Positions 7,901 to 16,263 of a stretch of DNA of 36,318 nucleotides are shown here, piece after piece (position 1 is the stretch's first letter; every line of letters starts with the position of its first letter). Both the position numbers and the translations under genes were made by a program. The stretch spans positions 1 through 36,318 of the forward strand of contig JAILBC010000022.1 of assembly GCA_024681295.1 (NCBI GenBank). The letters run 5' to 3'. Source of the stretch: Bacteroidales bacterium. GTDB taxonomy: Bacteria; Bacteroidota; Bacteroidia; Bacteroidales; F082. Under the pieces are notes generated by a model, which was given only the letters and a program-made list of their open reading frames with translations, did not search any database and was not told the origin of the DNA.

Positions 7901-7928
7901 GGAAAGTGGAAAGTTGAAAGTGGAAAGT
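7901..7928 (+). repeat. Heptamer array A: four 7-bp units (GGAAAGT type)
   Basis: Units GGAAAGT, GGAAAGT, TGAAAGT and GGAAAGT fill the whole gap between the guaA stop and the next ATG (7930). The reverse complement ACTTTCC is the unit seen in array C at 17193-17234. Confidence 0.85.
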
Positions 7929-7929
7929 T

Positions 7930-9867
7930 ATGAGTAAGAAACTGATTATAATAGGGGTGCTGTTGGGGTTGCTTTTGGTAGTCCCGGCGGTGGTTCGTGC
8001 CCAAGTGGTGGTGGAGAAATCGACAGAAATTGTTACCATCAGCAACAAACAGTATTACATGCACCATGTGAAACAGGGCGAGACCTTGTACAGCATCGCC
8101 CGGGTATACGAAATTTCACAGGAGGAGATCCTTAGACTGAATCCTGAGATTAACGATCTAGGACTTCAGGCCGATATGGTCATCGGCATTCCAGTCGTCA
8201 GCCAGCAGCAAGAAGAGCAACCGGTTGTTCCTCCTGTGGTTACCCCTGAGGTGACGCTGGAAGATGGCGACGAGTACGGCGACGGCTACATCATCCACAC
8301 AGTGAAAGAGTCGGAGCGGACAAGGCGTCTGATACGCCGCTATGACGTCGATTCTGACGAGTTTCATCGCCTGAATCCCACAGTGGGTTCTCGCGTTTTT
8401 GTGGGACAGAAGGTGCTGATTCCCTGTAAGGGCGCCACTTCCCAGCAACATACGGAACCGGTCATTGAACCTGATACAGTGACGATACAGCCTGTTGTTC
8501 CTGTTGGCGATACAGTGGTTGAAGAAATACTTACCGGTCCTTACGTCCTCCCCAAAGAGCGTCCGGATTGGTGTTACGCCTCACACGAAAACAAGAACCG
8601 CGACTACCGTGTGGCCTTGCTTGTGCCACTCTATCTCAACGACATCGATAAGTTGGAGACCTCCAAAGACAAGGCAGAGAAGACGAAGAACACCCGCGCC
8701 ATGAAGTTCCTCCAGTATTATGAGGGCTTCATGATGGCTGTGGACTCGTTGACCAAGAATTACGGCCTACGCCTTGACCTGACAGTGATTGACGTGCATG
8801 AGAATACCGCCACTGCACACGATGCGGTGAGTCAATTGGAGCACCGTCCGGTCGACATCATCATCGGGCCATTCTTCAGCAAGTCGTTTGCCGTGGTTCA
8901 AGATTACGCTTCCCGAAACGACATCATGATCGTCAACCCCCTTTCGGAACGTGAGAGCATCATTCTGAATGCTCCCAATGTGGTGAAATTGAAGTCCAGT
9001 CCCATGGCCATGGCAGAAGAGTTGTCGGATCTGATCAAGGTCAGGTACCCCAAGGCCAAGGTGACTCTGGTGTCGGATGGCGAATTGGCTGATACTGCGA
9101 TGGTAAGAGACCTGGAACGCGTGCTTGACACCACAGTGAAGACCGATGTAATGATGAGCAATGCCGAGATGTTGGAGTTAATTGCACAGGAAAGCCTCCG
9201 CCGCAAGATGGGCAAACGAATGCTCTCCACCTTGGAAGTCGAGGGCCAGATCTTTTCCACCAAGGCGCTGAGTGAACATCCTGACGGAGAAATCTATTTT
9301 GAAAACCATTTCCAGCACCTGTCGTATGAAGAGACAGAGACCTTCAAGAAAGAGCTCTCATCGGCCCGTGAAAACGTGCTGGTTGCTTATGGGAAAGATA
9401 TAGTATTTTCAACAAAAATATTGAATAGCATAAACAAATCAGCCCAGAAGTTCCCCATTACGTTAATTGGTCTTCCTTCTTGGAAAAAGTTTGATAACCT
9501 CTTGGTTCCGAACTTGTTGAACATGAATGCCATTTATTTTGACGACCATTTTGTGGATTACAACGATTCAGTGGTTTTGAAGTTTGTGGACGACTTCCGT
9601 TTGAAATATGAGAGTGAGCCCATGGACTACGCATTTGAAGGTTTTGATGTGGGCTGGTATTTTTTGAGTGCCTTGATGGAGTTCGGGCCCCGTCCCATGG
9701 AATGTCTGCCGTACTATCATATTCCATTGCTGCATACACGTTATTATTTCAACAAACGGCGCTATGAGGACGGCTTGGAGAACCGTTATTGGAATATATA
9801 TCAATACGACAGCCAGTCGGTAGAGTTGAAGCCTATTAGGATATACGAGGAGGATACGAATGAGTGA
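7930..9867 (+). CDS. Exported LysM protein with a periplasmic-binding-like domain
   Basis: 645 residues. A signal peptide (about 1-25, ending VRAQ) sends it to the periplasm. LysM 1 (about 37-87: HHVKQGETLYSIARVYEISQEEILRLNP) and a more diverged LysM 2 (about 118-165: IHTVKESERTRRLIRRYDVDSDEFHRLNP) should bind peptidoglycan glycan strands. After a Pro/Val/Thr-rich linker, a region of about 400 residues starting YRVALLVPLYLND has the pattern of a type I periplasmic-binding fold: VDIIIGPFFSKSFAVVQDYASRNDIMIVNPLS and, near the end, DYAFEGFDVGWYFLSAL. LysM plus such a fold is found in other Bacteroidetes; its ligand is unknown. It overlaps the following lipoprotein gene by 8 bases, so the two are probably made together. 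Confidence 0.82.
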   Translation: MSKKLIIIGVLLGLLLVVPAVVRAQVVVEKSTEIVTISNKQYYMHHVKQGETLYSIARVYEISQEEILRLNPEINDLGLQADMVIGIPVVSQQQEEQPVVPPVVTPEVTLEDGDEYGDGYIIHTVKESERTRRLIRRYDVDSDEFHRLNPTVGSRVFVGQKVLIPCKGATSQQHTEPVIEPDTVTIQPVVPVGDTVVEEILTGPYVLPKERPDWCYASHENKNRDYRVALLVPLYLNDIDKLETSKDKAEKTKNTRAMKFLQYYEGFMMAVDSLTKNYGLRLDLTVIDVHENTATAHDAVSQLEHRPVDIIIGPFFSKSFAVVQDYASRNDIMIVNPLSERESIILNAPNVVKLKSSPMAMAEELSDLIKVRYPKAKVTLVSDGELADTAMVRDLERVLDTTVKTDVMMSNAEMLELIAQESLRRKMGKRMLSTLEVEGQIFSTKALSEHPDGEIYFENHFQHLSYEETETFKKELSSARENVLVAYGKDIVFSTKILNSINKSAQKFPITLIGLPSWKKFDNLLVPNLLNMNAIYFDDHFVDYNDSVVLKFVDDFRLKYESEPMDYAFEGFDVGWYFLSALMEFGPRPMECLPYYHIPLLHTRYYFNKRRYEDGLENRYWNIYQYDSQSVELKPIRIYEEDTNE

Positions 9868-10528
9868 GTTAAGACGGGCGTTTGGCTTTGTGCTATTGCT
9901 GGCACTTTTGGTGTCGTGTGATCGTTCCGTGACAATCAAGAAAGACTATTATGAGAACGGTGACCTGAAGTCGGAGCTGCGTTATGAGAACGGGATGCTG
10001 AACGGTTGCAGCAAGTGGTATCTGCCGAACGGGAAGCCTCAGGTGGAGGTGACTTATAGGAACGATACAATTGACGGTCCAGTGCATCGTTGGCATGAAA
10101 ACGGAAACCTCATGGAGGAGAACTGGTACAAGGATGGTGTGCAGGACAGTGTGTTCAAGGAGTTTTCGTTGAAAGGCAATTTGGTTACCGAGGGGTATTA
10201 TGTTGACGGAAAGTTGAACGGCGAGTTTCATCGCTGGTACGAGAACGGACAGGTCTTCCAGGAGGGAAGTTTCGTTGACGGCATGATGGATGGGTCTTGG
10301 ATGGTGTTTTATGCGGACGGCAAGCTTGCGGCCAAGGCAGACTTCGTCAAGGGTACGGGCACGCAGACGAGTTACGAGCAGTCGGGATACAAGTGCCTGG
10401 TGACACATTTCGTCGACAACGAGAAGCATGGTCGGGAAGTGTATTACAACCCTGATGGAAGGATTACCAGGGTGGCGGTCTACGAGTATGGAGAGTGGGT
10501 CGGAGATGAAGATGTCGTGGAGGAATAA
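9860..10528 (+). CDS. MORN-repeat lipoprotein
   Basis: 222 residues. The N-terminal hydrophobic segment ends in the lipobox LVSC (Cys20), so it is probably an outer- or inner-membrane-anchored lipoprotein. The mature part consists of tandem repeats of about 20-25 residues of the MORN_2 type, for example YYENGDLKSELRYENGMLNG, WHENGNLMEENWYKDG, WYENGQVFQEGSFVDGMMDG and YYNPDGRITRVAVYEYG. Such repeats form an elongated beta structure. Relatives are often labelled YwqK-type antitoxins, but with a signal peptide and no toxin nearby I would not use that name. It overlaps the LysM gene by 8 bases, which suggests a joint role at the cell wall. Confidence 0.82.
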   Translation: MSELRRAFGFVLLLALLVSCDRSVTIKKDYYENGDLKSELRYENGMLNGCSKWYLPNGKPQVEVTYRNDTIDGPVHRWHENGNLMEENWYKDGVQDSVFKEFSLKGNLVTEGYYVDGKLNGEFHRWYENGQVFQEGSFVDGMMDGSWMVFYADGKLAAKADFVKGTGTQTSYEQSGYKCLVTHFVDNEKHGREVYYNPDGRITRVAVYEYGEWVGDEDVVEE

Positions 10529-10570
10529 AATATTTTCTCTATATTATTTTTTTATTTGAATATAAACCCC

Positions 10571-10578
10571 TACCTTTG
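10571..10578 (+). promoter_or_regulatory. -7 promoter element for gdhA
   Basis: TACCTTTG matches TAnnTTTG exactly and lies 63 bases before the ATG. The DNA upstream is T-rich without a clear -33 TTTG. The 5' leader of about 57 bases is A/T-rich and I see no riboswitch-like structure in it. Confidence 0.75.
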
Positions 10579-10641
10579 CACCGAAAAACACAGAGAAAAC
10601 TTTTTAGTTTATTATAACCTTTTAAAATTCAAATCATTAAA

Positions 10642-11985
10642 ATGAAAGTAAATGAAATCATGACCGCTCTGGAGGCCAAACATCCAGGCGAAAAAGAGTA
10701 TTTACAGGCAGTGCGTGAAGTGCTCGAATCAATCGAAGAAGTTTACAACCAACATCCTGAGTTTGAGAAAGCCAAGATCGTTGAAAGACTCGTTGAGCCT
10801 GATCGTATCTTCACTTTCCGTGTGACTTGGGTTGACCGCAATGGTGAGGTTCAGACCAACCTGGGCTACCGCGTGCAGTACAACGCCGCTCTCGGCGCTT
10901 ACAAAGGCGGTTTGCGTTTCCACAAGGCTGTGAACGTCTCCATGCTGAAGTTCTTGGGCTTCGAGCAGATCTTCAAGAACTCTCTGACCAACCTGCCTCT
11001 CGGCGGTGGTAAGGGCGGTTCCGACTTCGACCCGGTTGGCAAGACCGACGAAGAAATCATGCGTTTCTGCCAGGCTTTCATGTATGAACTTTGGAGAAAC
11101 ATCGGTCCTGACCAAGACTCACCTGCTGGTGACGTCGGCGTCGGCGGCCGTGAAATCGGTTACCTCTATGGCGCTTACAAGAAACTCGCCCGTGAACACA
11201 GCACTGGCGCTCTGACTGGTAAGAGCTATGGCTGGGGTGGTTCTCTGGTCCGTCCAGAGGCTACCGGTTTCGGTGCTATCTACTATGTCGAACGTATGGT
11301 GAAACAGACCGGCGACAAGATGGAAGGCAAGCGCATCGCTCTCTCAGGCTTCGGTAACGTGGCTTGGGGTGCCGCCATCAAGGCTACCGAACTCGGTGCC
11401 AAGGTCGTTGCTCTGTCAGGTCCTGACGGTGTCTGCGAACTTCCCGAAGGTATCAACCAGGAAATGATCGACTACATGCTCGTGATGCGTGCCTCCAACC
11501 GCAACAAGGTGGAAGACATGGCTACCAAGTTCCCGGGCAAGGCTATCTTCACTCCTGGCAAGAAGGCCTGGATGGTGAAGTGCGACATCGCATGCCCCTG
11601 CGCTTTCCAAAACGAGCTTGCTGAAGAGGATGCCAAGGAACTGATTGCCAATGGCGTGAAGTACGTGGCTGAAGTCTCCAACATGGGCTGCCAGCCTGGT
11701 GCTATCGCAGCATTCCAAGCTGCTAAGATCCCGTTCGGTCCTGGTAAGGCCGTCAACGCCGGTGGCGTTGCTACCTCAGGCCTCGAGATCTGCCAGAACG
11801 CTGGTCACATCAACTGGACCGCTCCTGAAGTCGACCAGAAGCTCCACAAGATCATGAACGACATCTATGACATGTGCGTGAAGTATGGTACTCAACCCGA
11901 CGGCACCATCAACTACGTGAAGGGCGCCAACATCGCCGGCTTCATGCGCGTTGCCAACGCCATGCTCGCTCAAGGTATCATCTAA
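10642..11985 (+). CDS. gdhA: NADP-type glutamate dehydrogenase (hexameric)
   Basis: 447 residues, the standard length for the hexameric small-subunit enzyme. It makes glutamate from 2-oxoglutarate and ammonium and is the main nitrogen entry route in many Bacteroidales. Landmarks are YRVQYNAALGAYKGGLRFH, the catalytic-lysine motif LPLGGGKGGSDFDP, PAGDVGVGGREIGYLYG, the Rossmann fingerprint ALSGFGNVAWGAA, and the C-terminal NAGGVATSGLEICQN. NADP preference is inferred from family resemblance. Codon choice is strongly biased to GGT, CGT, GCT and AAG compared with neighbouring genes, as expected for a highly expressed gene. It stands alone between its own promoter and a strong terminator. Confidence 0.96.
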   Translation: MKVNEIMTALEAKHPGEKEYLQAVREVLESIEEVYNQHPEFEKAKIVERLVEPDRIFTFRVTWVDRNGEVQTNLGYRVQYNAALGAYKGGLRFHKAVNVSMLKFLGFEQIFKNSLTNLPLGGGKGGSDFDPVGKTDEEIMRFCQAFMYELWRNIGPDQDSPAGDVGVGGREIGYLYGAYKKLAREHSTGALTGKSYGWGGSLVRPEATGFGAIYYVERMVKQTGDKMEGKRIALSGFGNVAWGAAIKATELGAKVVALSGPDGVCELPEGINQEMIDYMLVMRASNRNKVEDMATKFPGKAIFTPGKKAWMVKCDIACPCAFQNELAEEDAKELIANGVKYVAEVSNMGCQPGAIAAFQAAKIPFGPGKAVNAGGVATSGLEICQNAGHINWTAPEVDQKLHKIMNDIYDMCVKYGTQPDGTINYVKGANIAGFMRVANAMLAQGII

Positions 11986-12008
11986 ACCAAAGTTCAAAGG
12001 TTATTTTC

Positions 12009-12040
12009 GCAAAGGCGGCCGTGAGGTCGCCTTTGCTTTT
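12009..12040 (+). terminator. Rho-independent terminator of gdhA
   Basis: GCAAAGGCGGCC (12009-12020) pairs over 12 bp, with one G-T pair, to GGTCGCCTTTGC (12025-12036) around a GTGA tetraloop, followed by TTTT. It begins 23 bases after the gdhA stop. Confidence 0.93.
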
Positions 12041-12042
12041 CT

Positions 12043-12070
12043 CTAAATTCTAAATTCTAAATTCTAAATT
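12043..12070 (+). repeat. Heptamer array B: four CTAAATT units
   Basis: Four identical CTAAATT units lie between the gdhA terminator and the GTG start (12072) of the Nudix gene, ending one base before it. Confidence 0.85.
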
Positions 12071-12071
12071 C

Positions 12072-12542
12072 GTGAAATCCACCACCCTCTGTTACTTGGA
12101 ACGAGAAGACCGCTACTTGATGCTCCATCGTACAAAAAAAGAAAATGATCTGAACCACGACAAATGGCTCGGCGTCGGCGGCAAGTTCGAAGAAGGGGAG
12201 AGCCCCGAAGACTGCATGCTGCGCGAGGTGCGCGAGGAGACAGGATTCACCGTTACCCAGTGGCGCTACTGCGGCATCGTCACCTTCATCTCCGATGTAT
12301 GGGAAAGCGAACACATGCACCTCTTCGTGTGCAGCGACTGGACCGGCGATCAAATCGTGTGCGACGAGGGCGACCTCGAATGGATCGAGAAAAAACGCCT
12401 CCTGGAGCTGACGATGTGGGAAGGTGACAAGCTTTTCCTTAAGCTCATCGACGAACACGCTCCCTTTTTCTCCCTGAAACTCACTTACAAAGGCGACGAA
12501 CTTCAAGAAGCTGTATTGAACGGAAAAATCCTAAAATCTTGA
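12072..12542 (+). CDS. Nudix hydrolase, 8-oxo-dGTP diphosphatase-like
   Basis: 156 residues from a GTG start. The Nudix box GGKFEEGESPEDCMLREVREETGF is complete (GX5EX7REUXEEXGU), so the Mg-dependent cleavage of a nucleoside diphosphate linked to another group is likely. The short form, with DKWLGVGGKFEEGE before the box and an LEWIEKKRLLEL segment, resembles MutT/8-oxo-dGTP diphosphatases, which clean the nucleotide pool; the exact substrate cannot be read from the sequence. No earlier in-frame ATG exists between the gdhA terminator and GTG 12072, which supports the GTG. The start lies one base after heptamer array B. Confidence 0.85.
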   Translation: MKSTTLCYLEREDRYLMLHRTKKENDLNHDKWLGVGGKFEEGESPEDCMLREVREETGFTVTQWRYCGIVTFISDVWESEHMHLFVCSDWTGDQIVCDEGDLEWIEKKRLLELTMWEGDKLFLKLIDEHAPFFSLKLTYKGDELQEAVLNGKILKS

Positions 12543-12569
12543 TTTTATTACAGAAAAGTTGTATTTTTG
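12538..12569 (+). promoter_or_regulatory. Promoter of the adhesin gene cluster
   Basis: A -33-like CTTG (12538-12541) is separated by 20 bases from TATTTTTG (12562-12569), and ATG 12592 follows 22 bases later. The -33 half overlaps the stop codon of the Nudix gene. The -7 element rules out the in-frame TTG at 12559 as the start. Confidence 0.72.
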
Positions 12570-12591
12570 CAAATTATCCAAAATACGACCT

Positions 12592-15387
12592 ATGCTGAAA
12601 CGACTTCTCTTCGGTCTTCTCCTTGTGCTTCTCGGCTTCACCGTGGGCCATGCCCAGCAAGTCCCGACCACGCAAGGTACCGAGTTTTGGGTGTCGTTCA
12701 TGAGAAACGGGTATAGGAGTCTTAGCCAGCCTAACCCCCAGACCGAAAAGGTCATTATGATTGCCAGCGCCAAACGTGGCTGTACGGTTACTGTACGTAA
12801 CCCCAACCAAAACTGGGAGGACAGCTTTACCGTGGGCAATAACAGCGTGAATACGTTTCGTGTAGAGGATGCACGCGGCTACAACGACCAACAGGGTGGT
12901 GTTTCCAACAAAGGTATCCTAGTGACCTCTACCGATACCATTTCCCTCTATATCGCCAATGAGGCGGATAATTCCTACGATGCCGCCAACGTACTTCCCG
13001 TTCAGGCCCTGGGAAGCTCATATATGATCCAAAGCAACAAATCAATTGGTGAACAAAGCAGCCACACAGACGAAAACAGGGCCTCTTTTTTGATTATCGC
13101 CACCCAGGATGATACCCAAATAAGAATCACACCAACTTGCGAGACATGGGACAATCATGCCGCAGGCAGACCCTATACAATTACGCTTCAGACAGGGGAG
13201 TGCTATCACGTGCTCAATAAAAACCAAGGCACCACAAGCAATAGTGAAGGCGACTTCTCGGGAACCACGATTGAAAGCCTTGATGAAGAAAAGCCCATTG
13301 CCGTGTTCAATGGCAACTGCATCACTTCCATTCCTGGAGGAACTACCTCGGGGTTCGACCATGTGTTCGAGCAGGCCATGCCCGTTGACCATTGGGGGAA
13401 ACGTTTCGTGGTGACCAGCACCCATGCACAGTCTTACTTCAACTTGTTGAATGACATGGTGAAAATCACCGCGCTGTACGACAACACCACCGTGTGGCGC
13501 GATGGGGTGGAACTACAACACTTGAACGGGGGAGAGAGCTTCTCTTTTGAGATGGATCTGATCACGGAACCTTGCACCTATCTGGAGTCGGACTCCCCTA
13601 TAGCCGTGTACCTGTATAACCATTCCCACAGGCAAGCTACTAGCGGTAGCACATATGGCGATCCTTCCATGGTGTGGATCTCACCCGTAGAGCAAAACAT
13701 CCGCGAAATCACTTTCTCCACCTTCCAAGCCGCTAATGTTCAGCGTCACTATGTAAATGTGGTTTGCTATACTGATTTTGTGTCAGAATTGATGTACGAC
13801 AACAGCCTTATATCGGGCTCTTTTTCAACGGTTCCTTCGGCTCGCGAGTTTTCCTACGCTCGTATCGATGTGCCGGCTGGAGCCCATACCATTCGCTGTC
13901 CTGGAGGCTTTGTCGCCCATGTCTACGGCATGGGCCCGAATGAGGGTTATGCCTATACCGTGGGTTCTAGCGCCAAGACACTTACCAATCAGTTGTTCGT
14001 GAACGACGAACTAGTCACTGAATATACTACCTGTCTTTTAGAGACGCTGCAATTCAGGCTGGAGACCAACTACGAGCCGGATAGGGTGTTATGGGACTTC
14101 GGCGATGGTAGCCCAAGCGCAGAAGGCCCTGAGGTTTCTCATGCCTATAACAGGGAGGGCGACTTTGGGGTGACAGTGAGCGTGTCGCACGAAGTCAACG
14201 GCATACCAATGACCAACACGCTGGAAGCTGCCATTCATGTGAACCCATTGCACGAATATTGGATCACGGAGACCACCTGTGAACCATATTACCTTTTCCA
14301 TGGAGAGACTTATGTGGTACCCTGCTTCCAAGATCTGACCTTCCCAGGCGATGAAGGTTGCGACACCATCTGCCATTTGGACATCACGGCAGGATCATCG
14401 TCGTCATACACCTTTTACGATACTGCTTGTATGGAATACGAATGGTTCGACACCATCCGCTATGAAAGTGGGACTTACGTGGTCGTCGTCAATCAGGAAG
14501 GCGGCTGCGATAGCCTCTATATCCTCAATCTGACCATAGGCAAACCACCAGAGAACCCTTTGAGGACCAAATACTCCTGCTCTCCGTATCTTTGGGATAA
14601 TCGCATCTTATGCGATACCACGGGAACCTATCGTCTGCCGTTCACCAACCAAGAGCATTGTGTTTACGATAGCCTCCTACATTTTGTGCGCGTCACAAAC
14701 GATGACTACTTCTTCGAAATAGACACTTGTGACCAATATGAGTGGTTGGGCAGAATTTATCATGAGATTGGAACCCACACCTACGATTCCATTATCACGG
14801 GTGACGATGGATGTGAGAGCCATTTTACCCTTCTCCTGACCTTGCACCAATCCCCGCCGTTTGACCAGATTGTCGGCTTGACCCAAGTGGCTGTGGCCAC
14901 CAACTTCTGGCCGGGTCAGTATATATACTATCTGGACGATAGCATTGGGATGGACATCAGCCGCATCGAATGGGATCTCATAGGAAATAATGGCACAGGA
15001 GACTGGGATTGGGAACCCCACGGAGCTTCATGTACCGTTACTGCCTATTCGATGGGCGAACGGGAGCTTCGGGTGAGCACAGGCGATGGCCTTTGCGATA
15101 AAGAGGTGTTCAAGACCATTTATTGCTCAGGCTATGGCGTAGGGGAGGAACAAATGGCCAATCTGGAAATCTATCCTAATCCCGTCAAGGACGAACTGAC
15201 GGTGAAATGTCCTGAAATCTTGGAAGTGACCCTCTATTCCTTACTGGGACAGAAGGTGAGTTCTGTTTTGGCTCATGGCGACACCGAGGTGAAGATCAAA
15301 GTAAATGACCTGCCCCAGGCGCTGTACCTGCTGGAGGTGAGAACCAAGAAAGGCAATAAAACACGACTTGTTTCCGTTATCAAATAG
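12592..15387 (+). CDS. T9SS-secreted surface protein: IgGFc-binding-like domain, PKD domain, Cys-rich repeats, type A sorting domain
   Basis: 931 residues. The signal peptide (about 1-22) ends GHAQ. The mature protein begins with TTQGTEFWVSFMRNGYRS, typical of the IgGFc-binding N-terminal domain (PF17517-like), which runs to about residue 440. A PKD domain follows, with WDFGDGS near 501 and SHAYNREGDFGVTVSV. Four diverged units of about 50 residues lie at about 561-753, with the pattern C-x2-Y-x-W/F, GTY, GCDS and LxLTI. The C-terminus (about 857-931) has LEIYPNPVKDELTV and ALYLLEVRTKKGNKTRLVSVIK, the type A sorting signal of the type IX secretion system. It should therefore be exported across the outer membrane and anchored or released. 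A role as an adhesin is inferred; the ligand is unknown. It lies 9 bases before the lipoprotein gene. Confidence 0.85.
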   Translation: MLKRLLFGLLLVLLGFTVGHAQQVPTTQGTEFWVSFMRNGYRSLSQPNPQTEKVIMIASAKRGCTVTVRNPNQNWEDSFTVGNNSVNTFRVEDARGYNDQQGGVSNKGILVTSTDTISLYIANEADNSYDAANVLPVQALGSSYMIQSNKSIGEQSSHTDENRASFLIIATQDDTQIRITPTCETWDNHAAGRPYTITLQTGECYHVLNKNQGTTSNSEGDFSGTTIESLDEEKPIAVFNGNCITSIPGGTTSGFDHVFEQAMPVDHWGKRFVVTSTHAQSYFNLLNDMVKITALYDNTTVWRDGVELQHLNGGESFSFEMDLITEPCTYLESDSPIAVYLYNHSHRQATSGSTYGDPSMVWISPVEQNIREITFSTFQAANVQRHYVNVVCYTDFVSELMYDNSLISGSFSTVPSAREFSYARIDVPAGAHTIRCPGGFVAHVYGMGPNEGYAYTVGSSAKTLTNQLFVNDELVTEYTTCLLETLQFRLETNYEPDRVLWDFGDGSPSAEGPEVSHAYNREGDFGVTVSVSHEVNGIPMTNTLEAAIHVNPLHEYWITETTCEPYYLFHGETYVVPCFQDLTFPGDEGCDTICHLDITAGSSSSYTFYDTACMEYEWFDTIRYESGTYVVVVNQEGGCDSLYILNLTIGKPPENPLRTKYSCSPYLWDNRILCDTTGTYRLPFTNQEHCVYDSLLHFVRVTNDDYFFEIDTCDQYEWLGRIYHEIGTHTYDSIITGDDGCESHFTLLLTLHQSPPFDQIVGLTQVAVATNFWPGQYIYYLDDSIGMDISRIEWDLIGNNGTGDWDWEPHGASCTVTAYSMGERELRVSTGDGLCDKEVFKTIYCSGYGVGEEQMANLEIYPNPVKDELTVKCPEILEVTLYSLLGQKVSSVLAHGDTEVKIKVNDLPQALYLLEVRTKKGNKTRLVSVIK

Positions 15388-15396
15388 TTTTTTAAT

Positions 15397-16257
15397 ATGA
15401 AAAAGATGAAAAGATTGTTTTGGCTGTTGCCCGTTTTGTTGACGATGCTCGTGACAGGATGTCTGAAAGACGACCTGAACGAGAGGACCATCGTGCTGAT
15501 GGGCTCTGAGTTCGATGTGAAACCTATTGACTCAGTGGTGTCTGATACGTTGTTGGTTTTTGTTCAGGATGCTGATGCCATGGCACCAGCACAGGTGCTG
15601 AACCTGCCAACGGGCAAAACGCCACCCGACATTCAAGGTTCGTACATGTTCTTCCCAAGAGCTTTGTATGCTAATAATGGGCATCAACCTGTCGCCAACG
15701 ACACCCTCTATTTCCGTTTTGGAGGCAAGCCTACGGCGTTGCCGCATGTCACTGACATAGTGCTCCATAAGGGAGATACCCTTTTTGTGGGGATCGATAC
15801 CTTGGTGTTGCAAGCTGATTCAACCATACAGATAACGGACACATTGTTCTATTACCCAGAGGGCCAACATAATCGGACGGTGCCTTTTGAGTTCTATGGT
15901 GATATTACAGAGAAAGACAACGAAGAAGAACTCAAATCCGGAATTGCCTATGTCATGGGCTATGGCAGTAATTTTACACTGTATTTTAAAATAGAATATG
16001 AATGTAGAGAAGAGTTGTCAGGTGCCGAGTTTACCCTTGAAAGGGGGTATATTCTTACGGGTTCGATAAGCGATTTGGGAATTGAGCATGCCGTATTGGC
16101 CTGTGTCAACCTGAAAGCAGAGGTTACTTCCTCATCGTCGACCGTTCCCAATGATGCCATAGAGTCGATGGTGAACCGCATCTATGTCTACCGTGTCCCA
16201 GGAGGCGCAACCAGTCCGTTTGGAACGGCAATCAGGAAAGAATGGGTTAATCCTTAA
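15397..16257 (+). CDS. Lipoprotein, function unknown (adhesin cluster)
   Basis: 286 residues. The signal peptide ends in the lipobox LVTGC (Cys22). The mature part has many short beta-prone segments (DTLYFRFGGKP, IVLHKGDTLFVGIDTLVLQ, NFTLYFKIEYECREELSGAEFTLERGYILTGSI), suggesting two beta-sandwich-like domains. I do not recognise the family with confidence. It begins 9 bases after the T9SS surface protein and ends just before the barrel gene, so the three are very probably one operon. A natural guess is an outer-membrane-anchored partner of the surface protein; this rests on context only. Confidence 0.8.
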   Translation: MKKMKRLFWLLPVLLTMLVTGCLKDDLNERTIVLMGSEFDVKPIDSVVSDTLLVFVQDADAMAPAQVLNLPTGKTPPDIQGSYMFFPRALYANNGHQPVANDTLYFRFGGKPTALPHVTDIVLHKGDTLFVGIDTLVLQADSTIQITDTLFYYPEGQHNRTVPFEFYGDITEKDNEEELKSGIAYVMGYGSNFTLYFKIEYECREELSGAEFTLERGYILTGSISDLGIEHAVLACVNLKAEVTSSSSTVPNDAIESMVNRIYVYRVPGGATSPFGTAIRKEWVNP

Positions 16258-16263
16258 ATTTTG

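Noticed and set aside
7901..7928. GGAAAGT units as a Shine-Dalgarno site
   Set aside because: The units repeat through the whole gap and reach within one base of the ATG, so spacing does not fit; similar arrays occur where no gene starts.
9860..10528. MORN lipoprotein as a YwqK-type antitoxin
   Set aside because: It has a lipobox signal peptide and no toxin neighbour; the label comes only from repeat similarity.
12559..12591. TTG start giving a longer surface protein
   Set aside because: It overlaps the -7 box and would put a non-signal sequence before the signal peptide.
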